This document shows positions 9,978-18,599 of a DNA stretch of 64,000 nucleotides, piece by piece. Positions within the stretch are counted from its first letter, which is position 1; every line of letters begins with the position of its first letter. Origin of the DNA: Asparagopsis taxiformis. Its lineage: Eukaryota > Rhodophyta > Florideophyceae > Bonnemaisoniales > Bonnemaisoniaceae. The DNA is taken from positions 157,539-221,538 of the forward strand of contig JALQPE010001805.1 in NCBI GenBank assembly GCA_030407315.1, in the 5' to 3' direction. A program made the position numbers and the translations under genes. The notes under the pieces were generated by a model. The model saw nothing but the letters and a program-made list of their open reading frames with translations. It made no database searches and was not told where the DNA came from.

Positions 9978-10508
9978 ATGCGCGGCTTGTTCTCAAATCA
10001 TCGCCAAACAGCGCCACTCGGACCGCCAAAGTCGTCGCTTCCCGACGTCTCGCGTGCCGAAACGCTGCAGGCAGTGCGCCTTCGGCAGCGCGAGAAACAA
10101 CGCCAGCTCATCGTGCAGATGTTGCGCGCCGAGAAGGAACGCGATATGCTGCGCGATCAGGGCGACGTCACCAAGGCAAATGAACTCGAGGCTCAACGAA
10201 GAGCCTTGAGCGATGCCGCCGACGAGCTCAGTCAACAGGTGCTCACCTTTGAACGCATCATGGAGGAGGTCGGCCTCACGCTCGATCTTGACGAGGAGGC
10301 GCAAAATAATTTGCAGCGTCTGGAGGATAGTCGTCAGGCGTATGAGCAGGGCATGGTGCAAGCGGAACAACTGATGCGTGAACGCGTTTCACAAGGCGAG
10401 TATATCAGTACGATGGCGTCGCCCTTCATGATGCCCTCCGATGTGTACGATGAAGACGAAGCGATGCGTGACCTTGATGAATGTGCAAAGCAAACTGGTA
10501 GAGCATAG
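9978..10508 (+). CDS. Small coiled-coil protein of unknown function
   Basis: 176 residues. After a basic N-terminus (MRGLFSNHRQTAPLG) nearly the whole protein is charged helix with heptad character (for example LRQREKQRQLIVQMLRAEK, and EAQRRALSDAADELSQQ), ending in an acidic stretch VYDEDEAMRDLDECA. It has no signal peptide and no membrane segment. I do not recognise a family; tubulin- or vesicle-associated coiled-coil proteins of similar size exist, but nothing specific points to one. The start is the first ATG; in-frame alternatives lie inside the coil. The stop codon is 18 bp from the stop of the convergent VanZ-like gene, so their transcripts almost certainly overlap. Confidence 0.7.
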   Translation: MRGLFSNHRQTAPLGPPKSSLPDVSRAETLQAVRLRQREKQRQLIVQMLRAEKERDMLRDQGDVTKANELEAQRRALSDAADELSQQVLTFERIMEEVGLTLDLDEEAQNNLQRLEDSRQAYEQGMVQAEQLMRERVSQGEYISTMASPFMMPSDVYDEDEAMRDLDECAKQTGRA

Positions 10509-10526
10509 TTTAATATGTAAAATGAA

Positions 10527-10964
10527 TTAAACCGCCCAACTGTCGACATTATGCGAATCTTCGTCCTCGTCCTCTTCCTCGGCGTACAAGTAGCTGATCA
10601 ACGTTTGCCAACTCGGACGTGTGCGTCGGCCGTCGCGTGCAACGAGGAACACCGCGAATGAACCGATCATTCCGGCGAGCATGTCGCCTACATCGGCGTG
10701 ACGATCGGTCAACAAGATGTGTTGCGCCGCTTCGATTGCAAATGCAGCCACGATCGATGCTAATGCCACAACCTCGGCCGGCACCGATGGCGGTAACAGA
10801 GGTAGCGCGCAAATGGTCAGAAATGCATGCACCAACAAATGCACCAACAGATCGGCGCGTGGCGGCACAACTTTAGCAACGGCGTTGAAAGTTGGCGTGA
10901 AACAAGCGACGAGATAAAGTAATGCAACGGTGGCGAAGCTAAGCAACACAATGTTGCGTCTCAT
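10527..10964 (-). CDS. VanZ-like small membrane protein
   Basis: 145 residues with four predicted membrane helices: about 5-23, 37-58, 63-83 and 93-109. The layout matches the VanZ-like fold: His-containing helix 2 (ADLLVHLLVHAF), helix 3 ending in IEAAQHILL with Glu78, then a short loop with Arg and Asp (DRHADVGDMLAGMIGS, Asp94) entering helix 4 with small residues. In the family this E...R..D..D...N..G pattern is the signature; here Asn is replaced by Ala/Gly. The C-terminus is acidic (EEEDEDED). VanZ-like proteins occur in many bacteria and plastid-bearing eukaryotes, mostly of unknown function; a membrane location is the only firm prediction. The gene ends 18 bp from its convergent neighbour. 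Confidence 0.68.
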   Translation of the reverse strand: MRRNIVLLSFATVALLYLVACFTPTFNAVAKVVPPRADLLVHLLVHAFLTICALPLLPPSVPAEVVALASIVAAFAIEAAQHILLTDRHADVGDMLAGMIGSFAVFLVARDGRRTRPSWQTLISYLYAEEEDEDEDSHNVDSWAV

Positions 10965-11105
10965 GTCGCATGCGTTGCGTCTATAGACAAACGTGCGTCA
11001 CGCGCGAAGGGGATCGTACCGAAACGAATTGAATCGTATTCGGATAAAAAGCCATGCGTTTTATTTTATCAATTATTCTACCAAATAGTATACAAGACGC
11101 GCCTT

Positions 11106-11645
11106 CTATTTACGACGTCTACGCGGCGAATTGGCTTTCGCAGACAGCGATCGCTCCGCGTCGGGCGGACCGCCGCGTTTGCGAGCGCTCCTCCCCAGCG
11201 ACGTCGGGACCGGCGTCTTATAATAGGACAAATCAACAGCGGTTCGTTTCTCATCGGGCTGGACGTGCGCGGCGGCGTCGGTGTGCGGCAACTTGACGCG
11301 CGGATTGTCATACAAGGAGGAGAAATCCATCTTATCAAACACGATACCGTCGGCGACGTGCGAATCGCGCAGCGGCGTGAGACGCGGATCTCTGGCTGCG
11401 CCCGTGGCACAAATGTCGCACAGCGCTGTGGCGCCGTCGTCGGCGATATGTGCGGCCGGTGCTTGTGCGCATTGAGCGCACAACGCTGCCACCGCTGAGC
11501 ACGCCACAATCGGCACCGAGCGTGGGTCAGATGCTCGTCGCACACAGCTCTCGCACAAAGCGGCGTGCTGCGACAACGACCATGCCGTGGCCTCGGCCTT
11601 TTCGCAGTGCGAGCATAGAGCGCGCAAGTTTAACAGACGTGGCAT
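11106..11645 (-). CDS. Double B-box zinc finger protein (plant BBX-like)
   Basis: 179 residues. Two tandem B-box-like zinc fingers occupy the N-terminal half. The first has Cys11, Cys14, Cys31 and Cys34 (CSHCEKAEATAW...ALCESC). The second has Cys56, Cys59, Cys76 and Cys79 (CAQCAQAPAAH...ALCDIC), with the plant spacing C-x2-C-x16-C-x2-C. Both lack the later Asp/His pair in its usual place, so the second zinc site may be degenerate. No CCT domain follows; the C-terminal half is basic and ends SPRRRRK, a likely nuclear signal. In land plants BBX proteins work in light and photoperiod signalling through protein contacts; that role here is an inference. Both B-boxes and the tail are in one exon. 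Confidence 0.72.
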   Translation of the reverse strand: MPRLLNLRALCSHCEKAEATAWSLSQHAALCESCVRRASDPRSVPIVACSAVAALCAQCAQAPAAHIADDGATALCDICATGAARDPRLTPLRDSHVADGIVFDKMDFSSLYDNPRVKLPHTDAAAHVQPDEKRTAVDLSYYKTPVPTSLGRSARKRGGPPDAERSLSAKANSPRRRRK

Positions 11646-12424
11646 ACTTGTGCCGCGTCAGGCCCATTCCTGCGATGGCGCACACTTGTTTTGAGCGCCG
11701 CGCTGACAAAGACAAGCCGGTGCACTGGCTTGTTAGACGCGCGTGATGAATGGGAGATGCGCTCGCGCGCGTGCTTTGCTATTTGATGGAAGGTAGAGAG
11801 AGGAAACGGTCGTGTGTGTGATGAACAGCTGCAAATCTGGTACAATGACTTTGCGCGCATGACCAATGACTCGGCGCACGTGTCGCACTTTCCACTTGGC
11901 TTTCTCTCTTTGGTCGTCTTCTCGGTTTGAAATATCTGCATCTCAATGTGCGGTGCCCGTTTGTCCTCGCATTTTACGATCTGGTGATCTCGATTTGCAG
12001 ATCTCGATTTATAGATATTGTATTTTTCGATTCTGCTGACAAAATCGTCTGACAACTTGAACAACTGACACAATCGTCGTCCGTCTCCATCGACTCCATC
12101 TCGGCCGCCGACCCGTCCCACACGCAGCCAAATGCAAACTGCCACCAATAAATTGCTTCCTTCACCTTTCGACACCCGACCGATCGATCGTTTCCCGAGC
12201 GTGACTAAACATACACTCAATTACTATACGCCCAATCTATTTGCACCTCTACGTGTCCACACCCATCTATCTTCAACGAGTCCACCCAACATTATCAATT
12301 CACAACCCCTCTCCCCAATCTCCTCCCCCAATCTCCCATCCGTCCAAAAAATGTCGTCCCACTTCAATAAACACCCTCCACTTCCCAACCCCAGCCCGAC
12401 TCCACCTCCTCCGTCACATCCGCC
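11646..12424. other. Divergent intergenic region (B-box / GT61)
   Basis: 779 bp. The right half (12200-12420) is a pyrimidine-rich, Pro/Ser/His-biased stretch on the + strand that gives long but unconvincing frames. No gene is supported. It should hold both promoters. Confidence 0.4.
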
Positions 12425-14248
12425 ATGACCCTTCTCTATGCCTTTCAAAAATCCCTTCGATTCTACAGAAATCGTCTCCTCCGCCCCGTCCCAGAGGAAG
12501 ACCCCCATCCCAGTCCTCCGCCCTACCGACGACGCACCCGTCGCAAGCGTCGTCAACCCTCCCCTTCCAATCTCCCCCTCCTTCTCTATGCCGCTCTCGT
12601 TATTTCTCTAGCAGCAACCTTCACCAACACCCCACCGTTTCATCTAATCAATGCGCTCTTTTCCCATCCACACACACATGCCACCAATGTCCATAATCAA
12701 CTCCCACTCGAAGCCATGCGCCCGCCACAATTTGGCACCCATCTCGCCAACGACCTCCACGCCAACCCACCCTTCTTTCAGCCCTTTGACGTGCAGTTGA
12801 ACGAAGATACACATGCGTACCAACCGCCCCGAGCCCATTATACTGCTCCAACACAACGTACGTCTGCTGCAAATCATATATCGACTCCATCGATTCCTAG
12901 ACTGCCCATTCCGGCACATCAACACAATACTAGAACTTGTTACCATTCCAGTTCCAATCATGCCTCCTTATGCGTGCACGTCCCGCTCTGCCTGCAACCG
13001 TCATCTTTTATTTACATTTCAGACACTCTCCGATGTGCGCCCTACACTACACACGACCGCAATGTTGCAGCGTTGTCGATGGGTCATTGCGTGGAATTAC
13101 AGAGGGATATAGAGGCCTCTGCTGAGATAGAGCAGGTGGAGCATCGCTCCAACACATGGCTCCATAAACAGGATAGCAAGCACAATGTTATGTGGTTCCA
13201 GGGGGATAGTGTCTTCTTTCGCATGACCTCACGATGTAGGAGCGTCACACATTTTGCGGAACGAATCTTCATGTTGCATCACATTCTACAACATCCACAG
13301 CGATATGGTATGGGTGCTGTGAGCAATGTTATTATAGCAGCGGATGAGGTGGTTGCCGAAAAAATTCGTTACACCAAATCATGGCACCACGGGTTATTGG
13401 CCGCAATCGTTTATCCAAACCGACTCGTTTACAACCGCAAAACATTACAGAAACTTGTTAAAATTCCTCTGTCTGACGGTGAAATGAATGTCTTCATCTC
13501 GTCGGGTTCATGGAGTTTGGCATCAAAAGATGCTACAGCATGTTTCAACAGGGTTGCAGTTAGCAGCGCACTTCGTTCACGATTTTTGTTGCCAGAGGAT
13601 GAATTTCCAGGCCAAGTGAATCGAACCGCGAAACAATCACCGGCGAGATTCCATGATGCACAAGTATTTCGCTCTCAATTATTCCGATCGCTCAAACGCG
13701 CTGCAGTGCATGTCGAAAAGCGAGTGGTTTATCTGCATCGGCCGCGTACGCGCACTTTTACCCCGGACGGCTTGGCAATGCTGGAAGCAAAGCTGCGACA
13801 AGTCGCTACTGCAAACGGCTTTACTTACAGATTGATCAACGTGGAGGGAATGACGTTTCCGCAGCAGATAGATGCGGTGTCAAGTGCTGCTGTTGTAGTT
13901 GGAATACATGGTACACAAATGCTTAATACGTTGTTCCTAGCTAGCGGTGCAAGTGTTGTGGAATTGTTCCCGTACAGGTTTTCAAATTCCTTGTTTGCTG
14001 GTGGTGGTGGGGCAGGATTGCACTACGCGAAACATCAGATGACAAATGGAGAGGAATTTCCAGGACTCCGGGAGTTTGCTGGTGTAGAGAAATGTCAGCG
14101 TCGAAGTTCAAACTGTCGCTTGTGGTATCAGAGTGACAACAGAAAGTTGCAGTTTGGTATACTCGATGCAGCAGCAGTTGGACAGCATGTACAAAATGCT
14201 ATCTCGCATGTGAAAGAGTTATTGCACACGAGTAGCGTTAACAAGTAA
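12425..14248 (+). CDS. GT61-family glycosyltransferase (DUF563), type II Golgi membrane protein
   Basis: 607 residues. A short basic cytosolic tail (to about residue 49, with RRRTRRKRR) is followed by one membrane helix (about 50-66), a low-complexity stem and a lumenal catalytic domain from about residue 210. The diagnostic GT61 segment VVGIHGTQMLNTLFLASGAS then VVELFPY lies at about 490-520. In the family the G-H-G-x-x-x-x-N element and the following 'V-E-x-F-P' line the nucleotide-sugar site. An earlier VFFRMTSRC...FAERIFMLHHIL block also fits the family. Known members are plant beta-1,2-xylosyltransferase and xylan arabinosyltransferases, POMGNT2 and EOGT; the acceptor in this organism cannot be told, though N-glycan or wall-matrix modification is likely. 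No frameshift seen. Confidence 0.82.
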   Translation: MTLLYAFQKSLRFYRNRLLRPVPEEDPHPSPPPYRRRTRRKRRQPSPSNLPLLLYAALVISLAATFTNTPPFHLINALFSHPHTHATNVHNQLPLEAMRPPQFGTHLANDLHANPPFFQPFDVQLNEDTHAYQPPRAHYTAPTQRTSAANHISTPSIPRLPIPAHQHNTRTCYHSSSNHASLCVHVPLCLQPSSFIYISDTLRCAPYTTHDRNVAALSMGHCVELQRDIEASAEIEQVEHRSNTWLHKQDSKHNVMWFQGDSVFFRMTSRCRSVTHFAERIFMLHHILQHPQRYGMGAVSNVIIAADEVVAEKIRYTKSWHHGLLAAIVYPNRLVYNRKTLQKLVKIPLSDGEMNVFISSGSWSLASKDATACFNRVAVSSALRSRFLLPEDEFPGQVNRTAKQSPARFHDAQVFRSQLFRSLKRAAVHVEKRVVYLHRPRTRTFTPDGLAMLEAKLRQVATANGFTYRLINVEGMTFPQQIDAVSSAAVVVGIHGTQMLNTLFLASGASVVELFPYRFSNSLFAGGGGAGLHYAKHQMTNGEEFPGLREFAGVEKCQRRSSNCRLWYQSDNRKLQFGILDAAAVGQHVQNAISHVKELLHTSSVNK

Positions 14249-14604
14249 AATGAAGATGCGATATTGTTGAGAGTGATCAAGGTACAAAACAAACAGTTTC
14301 GAGGAAAGGTGTGCTTTAAATTCTTTGTACACAAAAGTTACAGCAGTCACTACAGAAACACGGGCTGGCTATAGGGGAAGGCTCCGAACGCGTTTAGGCA
14401 ACACTGTGCAGTAAACAGAAGGTCGAAACAACCCAACAAGCAAAGAGTTGTCCCAGCAGGGTTGGGAGAAGACATTGCACAAAGCAGAATAGAACAGAGA
14501 AATGAACATGTGGGAACAACAGAGTGTGATGTGATTGCAAGCGACAAGACTCTAAGAGCGGCAGATCAGCAACACTCACGAATCAACTTGATACTGGTGC
14601 CACG

Positions 14605-14665
14605 CGGGGCGGGGGCGACTGCTGGGGGGGGGGGGGTGGTGGGGTGGGGTGGGAGTTTGGAGGGC
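14605..14665. repeat. Poly-G tract with G-quadruplex potential
   Basis: A run of 13 G (14624-14636) lies inside a 60-bp stretch with five or more further G runs of three to five. It sits between the convergent GT61 and bZIP genes, about 30 bp from the bZIP stop, in its 3' flank. The remainder of 14249-14695 shows no gene. Confidence 0.75.
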
Positions 14666-14695
14666 GGTGAACAGACTGGGCTCATGTAAATTGCG

Positions 14696-15700
14696 TCAAT
14701 TCAAAGGCGAAAACTCTGCAACAAGCACGCGATCCGAGTCATCAATGGGTTTCATGACGGCATTAACACGTGAGCCATGGCGCACGTAACCGACGGCAAC
14801 GGGTTTACCACAGGAAAGTGCGTTGCGAAACTCGACAGCGTCTTTCTGTGAGAGTCCATCCACTGCAAATGTAGCAAAGCGATTAGGGGAACCGCGGCGT
14901 ATGGATACGACGCGTCCAGTGGCTTTGACGACCACATAGCAGAGAGAAAGCAAACCGAGTTCTGAAACGTAGGGCAGAGCGGGGGTGGAGGAGGTGGGGG
15001 ATGGGGCTGTTGGAGATGGGGCGGTGCTGCTGAGTATTTGAGCGTACAAAGCTGCTTCAGCTTCCACGTGAGCATGGGAGGGCGGGGGCGGTGTTAATGG
15101 GCTTGATACTGGGAGTTCTCTGTCGACAAGGTCGTTAATGGACATTGCGGAGCGTTTTTCTTGCTTTGCAGGTGATTGAACATGTTGGTTTGCTGCAATC
15201 TGCGCTCGAAGATCGTCAATAGTCTTCTTTTGAATGAGGAGTTCATCGGCCATATTCTTCCAACGTTGCTTCTGTGCCTCACGGAAGCGCTTGGCGGATT
15301 TGCGATTCTGTGCCTTCTTGATCTCGTTCTGGGTGAGGGTCGGGGCGGTGACGGGGGAAACGGGCAATGAGGAGGCGGTGTGAATGTTGGAGAGGGCGAC
15401 GGAAACGGGAGCTTGGGAGTTCATCTGGAGGGAGAGATTGGGGAGGACGAGGCCGGAGGCGGTGCCGCAGCCGGGAGAAACGACGCCACCACGCATGAGG
15501 AGGGGAGCCACGGCGGGGGAGTAGACGCGCACATCGGCTGGGGAACCTTCGCCGCCAAATTTGGCGCCGGCACTGTGCGGAGCGTAGGGTGCGGCGGCGG
15601 CGGAGGAGGCGAGATGCTCCAAATCGCGGGGAGGCAGGTCGGGCGGGAGACGAAGCGCTGCCACACGGCTGCGTGAACGAGAAGGCGCCGGTGTCTGCAT
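14696..15700 (-). CDS. bZIP transcription factor with C-terminal PAS-like region
   Basis: 334 residues. The basic region NRKSAKRFR (Asn132 to Arg140) has the invariant N-x7-R spacing. The following helix (WKNMADELLIQKKTIDDLRAQI) has hydrophobic residues at heptad positions but few leucines, so the zipper is short. The N-terminal 120 residues are Ala/Pro/Ser-rich and probably an activation or regulatory region. The C-terminal 90 residues read as a compact alpha/beta fold (LLSLCYVVVKATGRVV...PVAVGYVRHGSRVNAVMKPID) resembling a PAS-type sensor, but without a ligand residue I can name. Start chosen at the first ATG. The divergent promoter contains four TGACG cores, the classic bZIP target, which suggests autoregulation. 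Confidence 0.78.
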   Translation of the reverse strand: MQTPAPSRSRSRVAALRLPPDLPPRDLEHLASSAAAAPYAPHSAGAKFGGEGSPADVRVYSPAVAPLLMRGGVVSPGCGTASGLVLPNLSLQMNSQAPVSVALSNIHTASSLPVSPVTAPTLTQNEIKKAQNRKSAKRFREAQKQRWKNMADELLIQKKTIDDLRAQIAANQHVQSPAKQEKRSAMSINDLVDRELPVSSPLTPPPPSHAHVEAEAALYAQILSSTAPSPTAPSPTSSTPALPYVSELGLLSLCYVVVKATGRVVSIRRGSPNRFATFAVDGLSQKDAVEFRNALSCGKPVAVGYVRHGSRVNAVMKPIDDSDRVLVAEFSPLN

Positions 15701-16043
15701 TTGGAGAATGGTGGCGAAACGAGTTGATGGTGCGCAACGCCCGGGGCGAACAGCGGTGCGCGGCGTTGAAGTGCGCGTTGTAAAAAGGCAAGTGGGCGAA
15801 AAGGACCGATTGGGACATAGTTATAAATAAACGGGGCGGTGACGTAGCGCTGACGTATGGTCAATCTCTCGTGACGCGTTCCACTGCTTTAACTGCACGT
15901 CACGCTGCTCTGCTCTGCTCGACTTTATTCTGTCGACATGAATCAAAGATGTTTGTTCACCTTGTTGGAAACTGGAACTTATAAACTATTGAGGGAAAGG
16001 CCGATACGTTGGTGCCGCTACTCCCACTTCCACGCTTCCTGCC
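15701..16043. promoter_or_regulatory. Divergent promoter with four TGACG cores and a TATA box
   Basis: Within 63 bp there are TGACGTA (15840), TGACGTATG (15851), GTGACGCG (15871) and an inverted copy CGTCA (15898-15902). TATAAA at 15980-15985 lies 64 bp before the SnoaL-like start codon and is its likely TATA box. TGACG(T) is the core recognised by many TGA/CREB-type bZIP proteins, and one flanking gene is a bZIP. Confidence 0.55.
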
Positions 16044-16634
16044 ATGTCGTCATTTCTCCTTCCTTACTCGCCCTTTCTTCCTTACCACAAACCCTTTTTA
16101 TCCCCGCGTCGTCGTATTCGACCAACTTGCTGTGTCAACCCTACCCCCCATCTTCATCGCGCTCTCCAGCGTGCTCTGTCCACCCAAGACTATTCCGAGG
16201 CTGCCCGTCTTACTCATCAGCTCTCCCACGCCGCTTCCGACCAGCCCACTGCCGTTCGACTCGCCAACGACGCTTTCTACCATGCCTTTCGCAGCGCCTC
16301 CGAATTGCACATGCGTCCTCTATGGCTCCAGTCAGACACCGTGTCCTGTGCACACCCTATGACCCCGCTCGCAGTCGGCTACGACTCCGTTATGGACAGT
16401 TGGCGCTCCCTCTTCATCCTCGGAGCTCCCACAGCCATTGACCTCAATATAATCACCATTGAGGTACGACGCAACATGGCCTGGATCGTTTGTGAACAAA
16501 CCATCACCTCGGTACGAGGCCGATTGACGATTGGCGGCTTGCGTATCGCAACCAATGTATTTCAGAAACGTTCCGGCAAATGGTATGTTCTACACCACCA
16601 TGCAAGTCCAGTTCTACAATCAGACTCTGTGTAG
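16044..16634 (+). CDS. SnoaL/NTF2-like protein, probably plastid-targeted
   Basis: 196 residues. The first 35 residues are rich in Ser, Pro, Phe and Arg with almost no acids (MSSFLLPYSPFLPYHKPF...RRR), typical of a transit peptide. A short helical pair LHRALQRALSTQDYSEAARL resembles the UVR motif. The C-terminal 125 residues form a cone-like NTF2/SnoaL fold: the helix ANDAFYHAFRSASELHMRPLW, CAHPMTPLAVGYDSVMDSW as the family's 'v-H-P-x-x-x-G-x-d-x-i' turn, then strands ending RSGKWYVLHHHAS. Plant homologues with UVR plus SnoaL are plastid proteins of unknown activity. Its stop is 28 bp from that of the convergent SSXT-MYB gene. Confidence 0.75.
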   Translation: MSSFLLPYSPFLPYHKPFLSPRRRIRPTCCVNPTPHLHRALQRALSTQDYSEAARLTHQLSHAASDQPTAVRLANDAFYHAFRSASELHMRPLWLQSDTVSCAHPMTPLAVGYDSVMDSWRSLFILGAPTAIDLNIITIEVRRNMAWIVCEQTITSVRGRLTIGGLRIATNVFQKRSGKWYVLHHHASPVLQSDSV

Positions 16635-16662
16635 ATAGATATAATTTATAATACATACTATA

Positions 16663-17343
16663 CTAAGCCGCTGCACCACCGTCACTCTTGGCGCCATTAT
16701 TCGTTTGCTCCGGCTCTTCGCCCTCCTTGCGGCCCTTCTTCTGCACCTTTTGCAAGTGACTACGCACCTGCACCGGCGTGCGCGTGCCGACCATCTGCGC
16801 GATTTGCTTGACGTTGACCTTGCCGTCCTTGCCCGAGCTGGCGTGAATGCTCATGGCGTTTTCAAAGCGCGCATGCTCCGCTTTGGTCCAGTACGAGCTG
16901 GCGGCGGGCAGTGCGGGCGCAATGCGCGGCGGATGCGGCTGGACGAATACGGGGCGCGGCGGGAGCGTCACTTGCGCTGCGGGCAGTAACGGCGGCGCGG
17001 CGGGCGCACCATGCTCGGCGATGGCGGCCACAAATTCCAGATTCATCTGTAGACGCTCGAGTAGCGCGACGGCGGGCACATGACGCCCCGAGTTGTGATG
17101 CTCCAATATGGCTGCGATGAGCGCGTGGTTCTCGGAGAGTGCGCGGTCGACAGCATCACCCATGATGTGCAAACCATTTACGTCAAGCACGGGCGCGCGC
17201 GAGTACCAAACTGGGCTTGCATGTGCTGCGCTCGAGTTGGCGCCACTCGTCGTCCCCAACGCGCTGTCACGTACAGTAAATGGAATTTTAAATAAGTGTT
17301 CCCGCGCAGCAAGTGGAATCGTCTTCCATTGCGTTGGTAACAT
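16663..17343 (-). CDS. SSXT (SS18/GIF-like) plus SHAQKYF-class MYB fusion protein
   Basis: 226 residues from the ATG at 17343 (the frame stays open two codons further but without ATG). Two domains are visible. Residues 65-113 (ALSENHALIAAILEHHNSGR, then LQMNLEFVAAIAEH) match the SSXT domain consensus 'L-x-E-N-x-x-L-I-x-A-I-x-x-x-Q-N-x-G' and 'L-x-x-N-L-x-Y-L-A-x-I-A-D'. In SS18 and plant GIF/AN3 this domain contacts GRF factors or SWI/SNF subunits. Residues 150-203 are a single MYB repeat of the SHAQKYF class: SYWTKAEHARFENA, then VGTRTPVQVRSHLQKVQKK, with SHLQKVQ in place of SHAQKYF. A Pro/Ala linker joins them. The pairing would put a chromatin-remodeller contact domain on a DNA-binding protein. 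The SSXT part lacks the usual Gln between H-H and N. Confidence 0.75.
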   Translation of the reverse strand: MLPTQWKTIPLAAREHLFKIPFTVRDSALGTTSGANSSAAHASPVWYSRAPVLDVNGLHIMGDAVDRALSENHALIAAILEHHNSGRHVPAVALLERLQMNLEFVAAIAEHGAPAAPPLLPAAQVTLPPRPVFVQPHPPRIAPALPAASSYWTKAEHARFENAMSIHASSGKDGKVNVKQIAQMVGTRTPVQVRSHLQKVQKKGRKEGEEPEQTNNGAKSDGGAAA

Positions 17344-18599
17344 ATACAATCATTGAGGCACGACGGAAGAGTTTACTGTTGCCACACAATTCACAGCGCA
17401 GCCAATCCTATAGAGACACAACATAATCTTACATTAGTCGCGCCACTGAACACTCTCCCAACAGAGCCACGTACAGCTGCCGCTGGTTCACAAGAGCTCA
17501 GCAGCAGAGCCATCCAGTCGCTGACGCAACGCATGTGCATCCGCGTGACGCGACGCGTCACATAAATCTACAATGGCTTTACCTTCCTCATGCAACTTAC
17601 GCCAACCTAGGTCCAGCACTGCCAAGTGCACCGCGCCGCAGCCGAAGCGAGAGCAACTCCGCTCTGTTACGCTGCGCTGCGCTGCGCAGCACCGCACTGC
17701 GCCACCCTCCACACCACCCATCCGCCAGGTACATCCCCGCGTGCACATTCCCCGAATCACCGTCCACTCGCCTTCCAGAAACGTCCAGTGCGTCGCTGTT
17801 CCATCGTCATTGCGCGCCAACCCTGCTTACTTGTCCGTGGCTAACATACTTGTATAAACGTCACAGCTCGATTCCCGACAAGTCGTACGACATTGCGGCC
17901 CCGATCAATATTTGGACGGCCCTAAGCGCCCGCCCTTTCGTACCTTACATACCGCCTCATCACCATTATGCGCCGCCCGTCCAATACACGCCCACCGCTC
18001 ATATCTTACTGTATGTTACCCGTCGCTCCGTCATGCTCTTTCCACCACTCGCCGCTTCCATGTGATGCGATGCCATTCAATTCGTCGCCGTTGACGCGCG
18101 CGCCGTCTACATGATGACGCTACATCTGTCTGCAACGCATCTCCGACTGATGCTGGCTGCTCTAAATTTACTCCATCCGTTAATCATCATGACTGCGACT
18201 TGGAAACTGCCCGGCACCACCTCCCCTCCCCTCCCGTTGCCTCGCGCTATGGCGGTAGCAACGACACCGTCGTTTACAGCAGCGACGATGCGGATGGTGC
18301 ACACGATAGTAGCTGCGTCGACGTGAGCACTTGTTGGAGCAGATTTTTTTCGTTAACAACTTTGCGTCTGCCGGTCATTGGCCCGACAACCGCCCGTCCC
18401 TACGCGCCCAATGGTAGCATGGAGGCGGATCCCCGCCACGGACCATGCGCTGCTCCGCTCTTGATGCGCTCGCCCGCGTGACCTCTTGTCGATATCTCTC
18501 TCCACTCCTGATCTCCATTGTCCACCATTCTATAGTCTGTTGTGCGATCAATCAAGCGCATTCTTGCCTACCTCACTACCTTGACCCATCATCGTTTCG
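17344..18599. other. Intergenic, no supported gene
   Basis: 1.26 kb with long but compositionally biased frames (Pro/His/Ser/Arg-rich on +, GC-skewed on -). None shows a domain or start context I would defend. The first 200 bp should contain the SSXT-MYB promoter. Confidence 0.35.

Noticed and set aside
11630..12220. 196-codon minus-strand frame overlapping the B-box start
   Set aside because: It overlaps a well supported gene, has mixed low-complexity content and no domain; judged a chance frame.
17535..18065. 176-codon + frame rich in Pro, Ser, His and Arg
   Set aside because: Composition mirrors the local base bias; no domain, and an opposite-strand frame is equally long.
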